Shown in pieces: positions 1 through 7,725 of a stretch of 60,832 nt of DNA. Location: the NCBI GenBank assembly GCA_947168045.1, contig CAMVKN010000019.1:1-60832 (forward strand), read 5' to 3'. The notes beneath the pieces are model-generated. The model was not told the DNA's origin. It saw nothing but the letters and a program-made list of their open reading frames with translations, and made no database searches. The position numbers and the translations under genes were made by a program. Source of the DNA: an uncultured Prevotellaceae bacterium. Its GTDB lineage: Bacteria; Bacteroidota; Bacteroidia; Bacteroidales; Bacteroidaceae. The number at the start of each line of letters is the position of its first letter. Position 1 is the stretch's first letter.

Positions 1-1
1 C

Positions 2-418
2 AAGGTGCTCACCGACGCCCTCTTCCGCGAGGACTACAACCACATGGTCATCGTCAAGGACATCGACTTCTTCTCACTCTGCGAGCATCACATGCTGCCC
101 TTCTACGGCAAGGTGCACGTGGCCTATATACCCAACGGCTACATCACCGGCCTGTCGAAGATTGCGCGCGTGGTCGACATCTTCAGCCACCGCCTGCAGG
201 TGCAGGAGCGCATGACCATGCAGATACGCCAGTGCATCGACGAGACACTCCACCCCTTAGGAGTGATGGTCGTCGTCGAGGCCAAGCACATGTGCATGCA
301 GATGCGCGGCGTGGAGAAGCAGAACAGCATCACCACCACCAGCGAGTTCAGTGGGGCATTCAATCAGGCCAAGACACGCCAGGAGTTCATGAATCTCATC
401 TCACACGAGCATTATTAA
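2..418 (+). CDS. folE: GTP cyclohydrolase I, C-terminal part (cut by window edge)
   Basis: This is the C-terminal part of GTP cyclohydrolase I, which converts GTP to 7,8-dihydroneopterin triphosphate, the first step of folate/pterin synthesis in the cytoplasm. The family signatures are visible: [13 protein letters not shown], with the Cys and His zinc ligands, then [10 protein letters not shown] and the late Cys in the MCMQMRG stretch, with a TTSEFSG-type tail. The frame is open to the first bases of the window, so the true start lies upstream and the GTG at 5 is not the start. Roughly the last 138 residues of a protein of about 190-200 are present. The product call is secure. Confidence 0.95.
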   Translation, partial: KVLTDALFREDYNHMVIVKDIDFFSLCEHHMLPFYGKVHVAYIPNGYITGLSKIARVVDIFSHRLQVQERMTMQIRQCIDETLHPLGVMVVVEAKHMCMQMRGVEKQNSITTTSEFSGAFNQAKTRQEFMNLISHEHY

Positions 419-440
419 CCGTCATTTGTAATTCACCAAG

Positions 441-1007
441 ATGAATCAGACAGAAAACAGCGAGTTCCGCACAAAGGAATCTCCATTCAAGCAGTTCAGG
501 CGCACCTGCCTGGGCAAAATCGTCATCGCACTCGGCATCTTTATCATCCTGCTCATCATCGCATGGATCACCAACCCCTCTGAGAAGAAGATGATTGACG
601 AGATGGACGACAACATCAAACAGAGCATCTGGTCGCGTGACAGCATCGAGGCCGATGATTTGGACATCTTCGTGAGCAACATTGGGCATACCTTCACCCA
701 CTGGTCCGACTCCGTCACCGAGGACATGAAGAGCCGCCTGCGCCGCTTCAACCAGAACAACAAGAAGGACTACTACAACCACACGTTCTTCACCACGATG
801 TTCATCAACTGCAACTTCAAGGGTGTCACCAAGCGTGTCGGCCTGGGCATCTTCGGTATGGTCATCCCCCTGGTTGACTTCAACCAGTTCGTGCCACGCG
901 AAGGACCGCTGCCTGACTACGACAACCCGAAGCTGATAGGAGGCGGTGACGGCGAGGAGTACTTCGGTACCACCACTGTCGACGTGTTCCGCTGGGAAGG
1001 CGAGTAG
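441..1007 (+). CDS. Small single-pass membrane protein, unknown function
   Basis: I do not recognise the family. The 188-residue product has a polar, Lys/Arg-containing N-terminus, one strongly hydrophobic segment at about residues 28-43 (IVIALGIFIILLIIAW), and then a soluble, acidic domain with several Asn/Phe-rich stretches. That arrangement suggests an inner-membrane anchor with a large extracytoplasmic or cytoplasmic domain. It starts 22 bases after the folE stop and probably shares its transcript, but this position gives no clue to its job. A strong hairpin follows the gene at 1035-1105. Confidence 0.75.
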   Translation: MNQTENSEFRTKESPFKQFRRTCLGKIVIALGIFIILLIIAWITNPSEKKMIDEMDDNIKQSIWSRDSIEADDLDIFVSNIGHTFTHWSDSVTEDMKSRLRRFNQNNKKDYYNHTFFTTMFINCNFKGVTKRVGLGIFGMVIPLVDFNQFVPREGPLPDYDNPKLIGGGDGEEYFGTTTVDVFRWEGE

Positions 1008-1034
1008 CAATCTTTCAGCCTACGGCATAGCGCT

Positions 1035-1105
1035 AATGTCCGTAAATGGAACGTGAATGGTCCGTTATTGATAAACGAACCATTGACGTTCCATTTACGG
1101 ACATT
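1035..1105. terminator. Long hairpin between converging genes, probable bidirectional terminator
   Basis: Arms at 1035-1061 and 1079-1105 are inverted copies of each other over 27 bases with a single mismatch, and the pairing partly continues into the 17-base loop. The hairpin sits between two genes that face each other (stop at 1007 on plus, stop at 1156 on minus). It has no clear T-run, so the terminator role is inferred from position and stem strength. Confidence 0.65.
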
Positions 1106-1155
1106 GCTGCTTTCCGACGTAGCAAAACCTATCGAAACACAGTGCAGCCCACCGC

Positions 1156-4100
1156 TCAACGACTGGCGGTGAACTTGCAGACGGCACGACGACCATGACT
1201 GTCAGTGACGGTGGCCACGTAGGTGCCGTAAGACAGCGATGCAAGGCCAACCTGAGCGCGACCACTCCTGACGGAGGCTGTCGAAGCAAATACACGGCGA
1301 CCATCAATGGCGCTGACGGTCACACTGACAGCACCATCGTCAGCTGCGGTAATCAAGAGAACGCCATTGCGATAGCGAAGGCCCAGCATGTCGTCGGCCA
1401 TGAGGTCGCTGACGCCATCGACGTCAGGCTGGGCAATGGCAACGGCATAGGCCGAGGTGCGGTTGGGCTGACAGAGGGTAGGCACGTTCATGGTGATGAC
1501 ATCGCGACAGCCATCAGGATAGCGACCTGCTGTCTCATCACTCCTCATGGCACCATAGGTGAGGCGGTCAGTCCACGACTCGTCAGCGGCTGTCAGCAGC
1601 ACGTCGCCCCCATCATCAGAGAGCTTGAACGACGCATGCAGCTGCGACAGCGGCTCAAGCTTGTCGCACCACACCACCAAATAGCCATGCGCAGGGATGA
1701 CGGTGGGTGAGGCGGACAACAGCACAGAGGGCTTCGCAATGCGGTACTTCAAGGGCTTGTCGGGGTTGTCGCTCAAGTACATGCCCTCCACATCGACAGG
1801 CTGGTCGGTGGTGTTGTAAAGCTCCACCCAGTCATTGCGCTTGAAGTACTCGTTTACGTGAATGCCGTTGCCGGCGCTGACCTCGTTCATGCGCACGGGC
1901 GGCACCTGTTCGTCGGCTGGCACGAAGGTAGCCGTCAGGGTGACGGCGCCCGCAGGCAGGGCCATCTCCACGCTGGTGCTGACGATGGTGCCGTCCTTCT
2001 TCCATCCAGCAAAGCGATAGCCGGCGGGAGCCTCGGCCCGCAGCGTGACGGGGGCATAGAGACTGCCGTTAAACGTGGCATAGGGTATGTCGACGCCATT
2101 GACGCTGAGGTGTGCGCCCTTGGTGTCAGCCGACAGGACGACACGCTGCCGCGTAACGCCACTGAGACGCATAGGTGCATACTGCTTCAGGTAGTTGGTC
2201 ATCAGGTCCGAACGCCCACGCAGCTTGTTCTTCAGCATGTTAGCCGAACGGTCAGGATCGTGGCCGTCGTTGATGCCCTGCTGCTTCATCAGCTGCGTCA
2301 TGGGCCTCACCACGGCCAGCAGCTCGTTGGCGATGGACGTGGCAAGGTCTGGGTCGAACACGCTGCCGCCCATGATGCAGAAGGTGTCGATGAACTGTCG
2401 GCGGAAGCGGTCGTTGACCAGCAGGTCAGTGAACAGCCTGACAAAGGGCAGGTGACGGAACTGGGTGAAATAGCTGAACGAGTTCTCGTTGTTGGTCTTG
2501 TTCTGGACGTCGAAGGTATAGTCAAGGTCGAACAGCATGAAGCGGTAGCGCCCGTCATTGCGGCTGCGGTAGGCCTTGACGTTGTTGTCGGGCCAGTCCA
2601 CGTTGTCAAGGTAGAGGCTGACAGCCATGTAGTTGATGTACTCGTCGATGTCGAGCAGCGTCAGCAGCTCGTCGTAGGCACCCTCGTCGTTGATGTGCGA
2701 GGCCAGGTCGCAGATGCGCTTCCACACTTCGTCGTCGCCGTTCTTGAACTCATCGTTCTCGAAGGCGTCCAGTTCCTCGTCGTCATAGCCGAAGTTCGCG
2801 TATGCAAACTTGTCGTTGTTGGGCTCACGCAGGTTGAACACGCCGCGCAGCTGTCCGTTGACATACTCGATGACGGGCACACAGCTCTGCAGGTCGATGT
2901 CGATGCCTGAGCGCTGCACGATGGTCTGCAGCGCCGGGTCGAGGAAGCGGGCGTTGTTCGTCCACACGTCGTTGCCCCCGTTGCGCACCAGCAGCGTCTT
3001 GTTGCGTATGTAAGGCTTCTGTGGGAAGAACGAATAGTCGAAACGGTTCTGGCCGTCGAACACTTTGTTGCTCTTCAGCTTGAACGAGCGGTAGCGCTGG
3101 CTGCGCGTCCAGCCGCCTGAGACGCTGATGTTGACATCCTGGTTGAACAGCATCTCGCCATCGGGACTGATGAGGCTGAAGTTGACCGGACGGTCCCAGT
3201 CCATGTTGTAGTTACGGGGGGTGTCCTGCCCGTTGCCCGTCTTGCCGTTGGTGCCGTCGCCGTCACAGTCGAAGCCCGTCTTGGGGTCGGTGAAGTCACG
3301 CTTGTTGCCCACAATGCTGACGATGGGCAGGGTGTACTTGTTGGTGGTCTTGATATAGCTGCGCGTGACGGGCACGCTGGGCAGGTAGCCGTCCTTGAAC
3401 AGCCGGACGCAGAGGTTGGTGGTGTTGCTGAAGGTGAAGCGCCCGTCCTTGCTCTGCTTGGCCACATCGCTGGCAGCGCCGTCGCCAGTATACAGCTGCC
3501 ACGACACATCGTCAAAATAGAAGTTGTTGTCCTTGCGGTCAATGTTCAGGTTGAAGGCAATGGTCTGCATGTCCTCCACCTGCGTCACCCCACCCCACCA
3601 GTCGGTCTGCTTACCCACCTGGTCGTCGGTGATGACACCCTCATAGGTAATTTCCTGCCACTGCGTGGTAATGTTGTAGTTGGACTCCAGCATCTGCCAA
3701 TAGATGTAGTCATGCGGGGTGGTATGTGTCTGCGCTGCCATGCGCGTGGCCTTGTCGGCCCTGACCTTCATGCTGAAGCGGTACTTCTCGCCTGAGCGCC
3801 AGACGTGGCCCGGGGTATAGACGAAGAGCTGCGCATCGTGGTCGTTCTGTGCCGTGGCTGAGGCATGGACACGCAGGCCGCGCGACCCATTGTAGCCCAC
3901 ACCGTCGACAATGCGCTGGGCATCGTTGCCACCAGCATCGTGGCTGATGAGGCAGGTGGCATCAGTACCCTCGCAGTCGCCATTGGTGACATACTCAGTC
4001 CAGGGCGACGCTTGCCCGGAACCGCGGGGTGCGGTGGGCACACTGCCGTCAGTGGTATACATCAGCGTGGCTCCCTCGGGTATGTCAACGCTGACACTCA

Positions 4101-4620
4101 GGGTGTTGCTGAACAGACAGCTGCCCTTGCTGACGACGGGTGCCTCAAGACGCTCCTCGGCAAAGGCTGCCGTGGCGTTGGTGGCACCAGGCGTGGCATC
4201 AGCCGTCCAGCCCCACTGCTCGCCGCCGTCAGTGGTGCGGGCCCATGCCGTGCGGCTCATGGCCTCAGGATAGGTTTGGGTGAGCACCAACTGGCCATTG
4301 GCATCGCTCAGGTAGACAGTGCCGCCATCGCAGTCGAGCTTGAAGGGGGCCTGTGTGGCCTTGATTTCATAAGAGCCCAGCCACACCACCCTGAAGCCAC
4401 CGGCGGGCACGATGCCCACGCTGGAAGGCATCTTCCAGCGCTTCAGGTCGGAGGCATCGTCGCTGAGGTACATGCCTCCCAGGTTGACCGGCTGTGTGCC
4501 GGGGTTGTAGAACTCTATCCAGCTATCGTAGTTGACGGCGGGGCTGAGCGCCACACCGACATTGGATGCCATCAGCTCATTGATGACCAACACAGCTGTT
4601 GCCAAAGTAGAAGCTATCAT
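1156..4620 (-). CDS. Secreted CotH-type multidomain protein with two lamin-tail domains
   Basis: A 1154-residue exported protein. Domains in order: signal peptide (about 1-18); lamin-tail domain (about 12-110, INELMASN, WIEFYNPG and MYLSDD motifs); a chitobiase-type segment with YTTDGSVPTAP near 190; a jelly-roll, CBM4/9-like region (about 200-375); a CotH-kinase-like core (about 430-800, with RGVFNLREPN, DNVDWPDNN and FMLFDLDYTFD); an InlB-type repeat (about 850-920, GYRFAGWKKDG); a second lamin-tail domain (about 925-1050, RMNEVSAGNG); and a beta-rich tail (VSAIDGRRVF, YGTYVATV) resembling a type IX sorting tail. CotH kinases phosphorylate secreted proteins in Bacillus spores. Many Bacteroidetes members are surface proteins of unknown substrate, so kinase activity here is not established. 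It is divergent from the xylan cluster and may be co-regulated with it. Confidence 0.85.
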   Translation of the reverse strand: MIASTLATAVLVINELMASNVGVALSPAVNYDSWIEFYNPGTQPVNLGGMYLSDDASDLKRWKMPSSVGIVPAGGFRVVWLGSYEIKATQAPFKLDCDGGTVYLSDANGQLVLTQTYPEAMSRTAWARTTDGGEQWGWTADATPGATNATAAFAEERLEAPVVSKGSCLFSNTLSVSVDIPEGATLMYTTDGSVPTAPRGSGQASPWTEYVTNGDCEGTDATCLISHDAGGNDAQRIVDGVGYNGSRGLRVHASATAQNDHDAQLFVYTPGHVWRSGEKYRFSMKVRADKATRMAAQTHTTPHDYIYWQMLESNYNITTQWQEITYEGVITDDQVGKQTDWWGGVTQVEDMQTIAFNLNIDRKDNNFYFDDVSWQLYTGDGAASDVAKQSKDGRFTFSNTTNLCVRLFKDGYLPSVPVTRSYIKTTNKYTLPIVSIVGNKRDFTDPKTGFDCDGDGTNGKTGNGQDTPRNYNMDWDRPVNFSLISPDGEMLFNQDVNISVSGGWTRSQRYRSFKLKSNKVFDGQNRFDYSFFPQKPYIRNKTLLVRNGGNDVWTNNARFLDPALQTIVQRSGIDIDLQSCVPVIEYVNGQLRGVFNLREPNNDKFAYANFGYDDEELDAFENDEFKNGDDEVWKRICDLASHINDEGAYDELLTLLDIDEYINYMAVSLYLDNVDWPDNNVKAYRSRNDGRYRFMLFDLDYTFDVQNKTNNENSFSYFTQFRHLPFVRLFTDLLVNDRFRRQFIDTFCIMGGSVFDPDLATSIANELLAVVRPMTQLMKQQGINDGHDPDRSANMLKNKLRGRSDLMTNYLKQYAPMRLSGVTRQRVVLSADTKGAHLSVNGVDIPYATFNGSLYAPVTLRAEAPAGYRFAGWKKDGTIVSTSVEMALPAGAVTLTATFVPADEQVPPVRMNEVSAGNGIHVNEYFKRNDWVELYNTTDQPVDVEGMYLSDNPDKPLKYRIAKPSVLLSASPTVIPAHGYLVVWCDKLEPLSQLHASFKLSDDGGDVLLTAADESWTDRLTYGAMRSDETAGRYPDGCRDVITMNVPTLCQPNRTSAYAVAIAQPDVDGVSDLMADDMLGLRYRNGVLLITAADDGAVSVTVSAIDGRRVFASTASVRSGRAQVGLASLSYGTYVATVTDSHGRRAVCKFTASR

Positions 4621-4769
4621 CTTGTTATGGTTTTAAGCGACTGCAAAATTACTAAAAAAGAGAGCGAAACGTCCTTTTTTACACGGGAAATTATCGCAAA
4701 TGGGGCGTGATGTGACATTTTTGCAATAAAAAGAAACAATCAATAGAACGCTATTTCATATTATTGTTG

Positions 4770-4777
4770 TAAATTTG
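4770..4777 (+). promoter_or_regulatory. Bacteroidetes -7 promoter element for the xylan cluster
   Basis: TAAATTTG matches the Bacteroidetes -7 consensus TAnnTTTG and lies 24 bases before the ATG at 4801. A convincing -33 TTG at the right spacing is not obvious. It would be the only promoter needed for the tightly spaced genes from 4801 to 23243. Confidence 0.5.
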
Positions 4778-4800
4778 TACCCCGAAAAACAACTAACAAC

Positions 4801-5748
4801 ATGAAGAAGCTTTTACTCTTTCTATTTTCACTTTGCACACTGTCGGCTGCCGCCCAGCCCAACGGCTTTGGCGGGTTCCAGATGCCGACGGTCAACCTGG
4901 AGACATCGCAGCAATGGAAGGACGTGGACTATGTCGGCGACGGCCAGACCTTCCACACCTGCGACATCTACCTGCCCAAGGAGATGAAGGACAGCTATCC
5001 CGTGGTTATCCACATCTATGGCAGCGCCTGGTTCAACAACAACGGCAAGGGAGCCGCCGACCTGGGCACCATTGTCAAGGCGCTGCTCGACAATGGCTTC
5101 GCCGTGGTGTGCCCCAACCACCGCAGCAGCATGGACGCCAAGTGGCCCGCACAGCTGCACGACATCCGCGCCGTCATCCGCTTTGTTCGTGGCGAGGCTG
5201 CCAAGTATAAGTTCGACACACGCTTCATTGCCACCAGTGGCTTCTCATCGGGCGGCCACCTGGCGTCAACGGCTGCCACCACCAGCGGACTGAAGACGGC
5301 TGTCGTGGGTACCCTGACCGTCGACCTGGAGGGAGCGCTGGGCAGCCATACCGCTGAGGCCAGCACCGTGGATGCCGCCTGCGACTGGTCAGGCCCTGTC
5401 GACCTGACGGACATGGACTGCGGCGAACACATGCAGATGGGCGCCAACAGCCCCGAGGACATGCTCTTAGACTCGAAGCTGGACCGCGAGCCCGACAAAT
5501 ACCGCAGCCTGAGCGCCACCAACTATGTGAGCAAGGACACCCCACCCGTCATCATCTTCCACGGCGAGAAGGACAACATCGTGCCCTGCTGCCAGGGGAA
5601 GAAGTTCTTCGAGCTGCTGAAGGCCGCCGGCGTAAGGACCGAGGCCACATTTGTGCCCGAGGGCGGTCACGGCATGGGCATGTATGCCGAGGAGAACCTC
5701 AGCAAGATGGTGAACTTCCTGAAGAACATTGTTAACGAAAAGCGATAA
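4801..5748 (+). CDS. Secreted alpha/beta-hydrolase esterase, BD-FAE-like (acetyl/feruloyl xylan esterase)
   Basis: A 315-residue esterase with a signal peptide ending near SAAAQ (residue 19). The alpha/beta-hydrolase catalytic set can be read directly: nucleophile Ser149 in GFSSGG, acid Asp258 in HGEKDNIVP and base His290 in GGHGMGM. An oxyanion-type HIYGSAW segment lies near residue 71. Closest in pattern are the BD-FAE esterases of gut Bacteroidetes, which remove acetyl and feruloyl groups from xylan; the exact acyl specificity cannot be read from sequence. It is the first gene of a long cluster and is followed after 5 bases by a second esterase, so it probably helps deacylate arabinoxylan so that the downstream xylanases can act. 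Confidence 0.85.
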   Translation: MKKLLLFLFSLCTLSAAAQPNGFGGFQMPTVNLETSQQWKDVDYVGDGQTFHTCDIYLPKEMKDSYPVVIHIYGSAWFNNNGKGAADLGTIVKALLDNGFAVVCPNHRSSMDAKWPAQLHDIRAVIRFVRGEAAKYKFDTRFIATSGFSSGGHLASTAATTSGLKTAVVGTLTVDLEGALGSHTAEASTVDAACDWSGPVDLTDMDCGEHMQMGANSPEDMLLDSKLDREPDKYRSLSATNYVSKDTPPVIIFHGEKDNIVPCCQGKKFFELLKAAGVRTEATFVPEGGHGMGMYAEENLSKMVNFLKNIVNEKR

Positions 5749-5753
5749 AGACT

Positions 5754-7703
5754 ATGAAGAAATTGTTCGTATCAATGGCATTGGCTGGCTGCGCACTCAC
5801 GGGTAGCGCCCAGCCCAGATGCAACGCCGATGGCACGGTAACCTTCCAGCTCAAGAACGACTCGGCACAGAAGGTGATGGTCGACGTGCAGTTTGCCGGA
5901 CGGCAGGAGATGACCCGCGGTGCCGACGGTGTGTGGACCGCCACGGTAGGCAACAGGGGCGACAAGACATCGCCGGTGGCCCCCGACATGTACCCCTACT
6001 GCTTCATCGTCGATGGTGTCAGCGTGATGGACCCGGAGAACCCGCAGTACTTCCCCAATGAGGGCTTCAAGAACAGCATCTTGGAGGTGCCTGCACGCGA
6101 GGGGACACTGGCCCACGACATCCGCGACGACGTGGAGCATGGCCGCGTGGAGTACATCCACTACTATTCGAAGAGCCTTGGCGCCACCAACCAGGCCGTG
6201 GTCTACCTGCCCCCCAGCTATCTGACGGACATGCAGAAGAAATATCCCGTGTTCTACCTCATCAGCGGCACTACCGACACCGAGGAGGTGTACTACAAGG
6301 TGGGCCGCGTGAACTATATCCTCGACAACCTCTTGGCTGAGAAGAAAGCGAAGGAGATGATAGTGGTGATGCCCTACGGCAACCCCGCCAAACTGTTAGG
6401 CACGAAGGCGGCAGCGCAGGCGGCTCCGCAGACACGCTTCGGCGGCGACGTCTTCAGCCAGGACCTCATCAACGACCTGATGCCCTACATCGAGAGCAAC
6501 TACCGCACGGTCAACAACGCCGAGCACCGCGCCATCGGCGGTTTCTCGCGCGGCGGCAACCAGGCGCTCTACAACGGTCTGACCAATCTCGACAAGTTTG
6601 CCTACCTGTGCAGCTACAGCTCGTTCACCTCGACCGACATCCCCAACGTCTATGACCAGGCATCGGAGACGAACAAGAAGATACGCCTGTTCTGGCTCGG
6701 CGTGGGCACCGACGACTTCCTCTACGGTAACGCCCGCGACTACATGGAGTTCCTCGACAAGAAAGGCATCACCAGCGTGAAGGTGTTCACCAACGACAAG
6801 TTCGGCCACACCTGGATGAACGCCAAGTATTTCCTGACGCAGACACTGCCGCTGCTGTTCAACAAGAAGGCTGCCGAGACCGCCATGAAGGCCAGCGAGC
6901 CCGCTCCTGCCGCCACCGGCCAGGAGCCGCAGTTCACCCCCGGCGTCATGGCACGCATGTTCCCCAAGCCCATCATCTCGCCGGAATATACCGAGACGGG
7001 CATCACCTTCCGCTTCAAGGCGCCCGAGGCCAAGCGGGTGGAGCTGCATGCTGAGTTCATGCCTGAGTATATGGCCATGGAGAGGGACAGCGACGGTGTG
7101 TGGAGCACCACGCTCAAGGACTTCCTCTTCGAGACCTTCACCTACTGCTTCATCGTCGACGGCATGCCCGTGGCTGACCCCAACAACATGAACATCACGG
7201 CCAACCAGGGACTCAAGTACAGCATTGCCGACAATCCCAAATCGCCATTCAACTTTGCCTCACAGGGCAACATCCAGCACGGGCGCACAGCCTACGACCT
7301 GACGCGCCAGGAGGCCTGGTACACCTCACCCATGCCCGGCGGCATGGTCATGCCTGTGTTCATCCAGCTGCTGCCTGGCGAGGGCGACACCATGGAAAGC
7401 TGGTTCAAGGAGGGCGGCGCCGATGCCATTGCCGACCGCCTGCTGGCTGACGGCAAGACGAAGCCCTGCATCATCACCACCAGCACGCTCGACTTCATGC
7501 AGGGCATGCCGCAGATGCCGGGCTTTGGCACGAAGACGCTGCGCGCCGACGACTATCCCACATGGGGTCTGCGACGCCGTGCACTGGTCAAGCTATTGCT
7601 GGACGCAGGCAAGGAGGAGCGCCCCAGCTTCCCCGGCATGGGCGGACCGCGCGGCGGCTTCGGCGGCGGCTTCGGTGGCGGTTTCGGTGGCGATGGCTTT
7701 TAA
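5754..7703 (+). CDS. Secreted CE1-type feruloyl esterase with two CBM48/E-set modules and a degenerate second esterase unit
   Basis: A 649-residue protein with a signal peptide (about 1-19). Residues 20-115 form a CBM48/E-set-like module ending in YPYCFIVDGV. Residues 125-375 are a CE1-type esterase with Ser265 in GGFSRGGNQ and His352 in FGHTW. Residues 400-500 repeat the CBM48-like module (FTYCFIVDGM). Residues 505-625 resemble the start and end of a second esterase unit (QHGRTAYD, GRTxY-like to VEHGRVEYI in copy one), but no GxSxG nucleophile is visible, so the second unit looks shortened and non-catalytic. The protein ends in a Gly/Phe-rich tail (GGFGGGFGGGFGG). Expected role: release of ferulate side groups from arabinoxylan. 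It lies 5 bases after the first esterase and 22 before GH3. Confidence 0.83.
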   Translation: MKKLFVSMALAGCALTGSAQPRCNADGTVTFQLKNDSAQKVMVDVQFAGRQEMTRGADGVWTATVGNRGDKTSPVAPDMYPYCFIVDGVSVMDPENPQYFPNEGFKNSILEVPAREGTLAHDIRDDVEHGRVEYIHYYSKSLGATNQAVVYLPPSYLTDMQKKYPVFYLISGTTDTEEVYYKVGRVNYILDNLLAEKKAKEMIVVMPYGNPAKLLGTKAAAQAAPQTRFGGDVFSQDLINDLMPYIESNYRTVNNAEHRAIGGFSRGGNQALYNGLTNLDKFAYLCSYSSFTSTDIPNVYDQASETNKKIRLFWLGVGTDDFLYGNARDYMEFLDKKGITSVKVFTNDKFGHTWMNAKYFLTQTLPLLFNKKAAETAMKASEPAPAATGQEPQFTPGVMARMFPKPIISPEYTETGITFRFKAPEAKRVELHAEFMPEYMAMERDSDGVWSTTLKDFLFETFTYCFIVDGMPVADPNNMNITANQGLKYSIADNPKSPFNFASQGNIQHGRTAYDLTRQEAWYTSPMPGGMVMPVFIQLLPGEGDTMESWFKEGGADAIADRLLADGKTKPCIITTSTLDFMQGMPQMPGFGTKTLRADDYPTWGLRRRALVKLLLDAGKEERPSFPGMGGPRGGFGGGFGGGFGGDGF

Positions 7704-7725
7704 ATAACACAACAACAGATTCGAT

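Noticed and set aside
1858..2910. Plus-strand 350-codon open frame opposite the CotH gene
   Set aside because: Val/His/Gly-rich complement of a clear multidomain gene on the minus strand; no motif or signal.
6396..7049. Minus-strand open frame of 217 codons opposite the CE1 esterase
   Set aside because: Shadow of the esterase gene; composition is a complement artefact and no start context or motif supports it.
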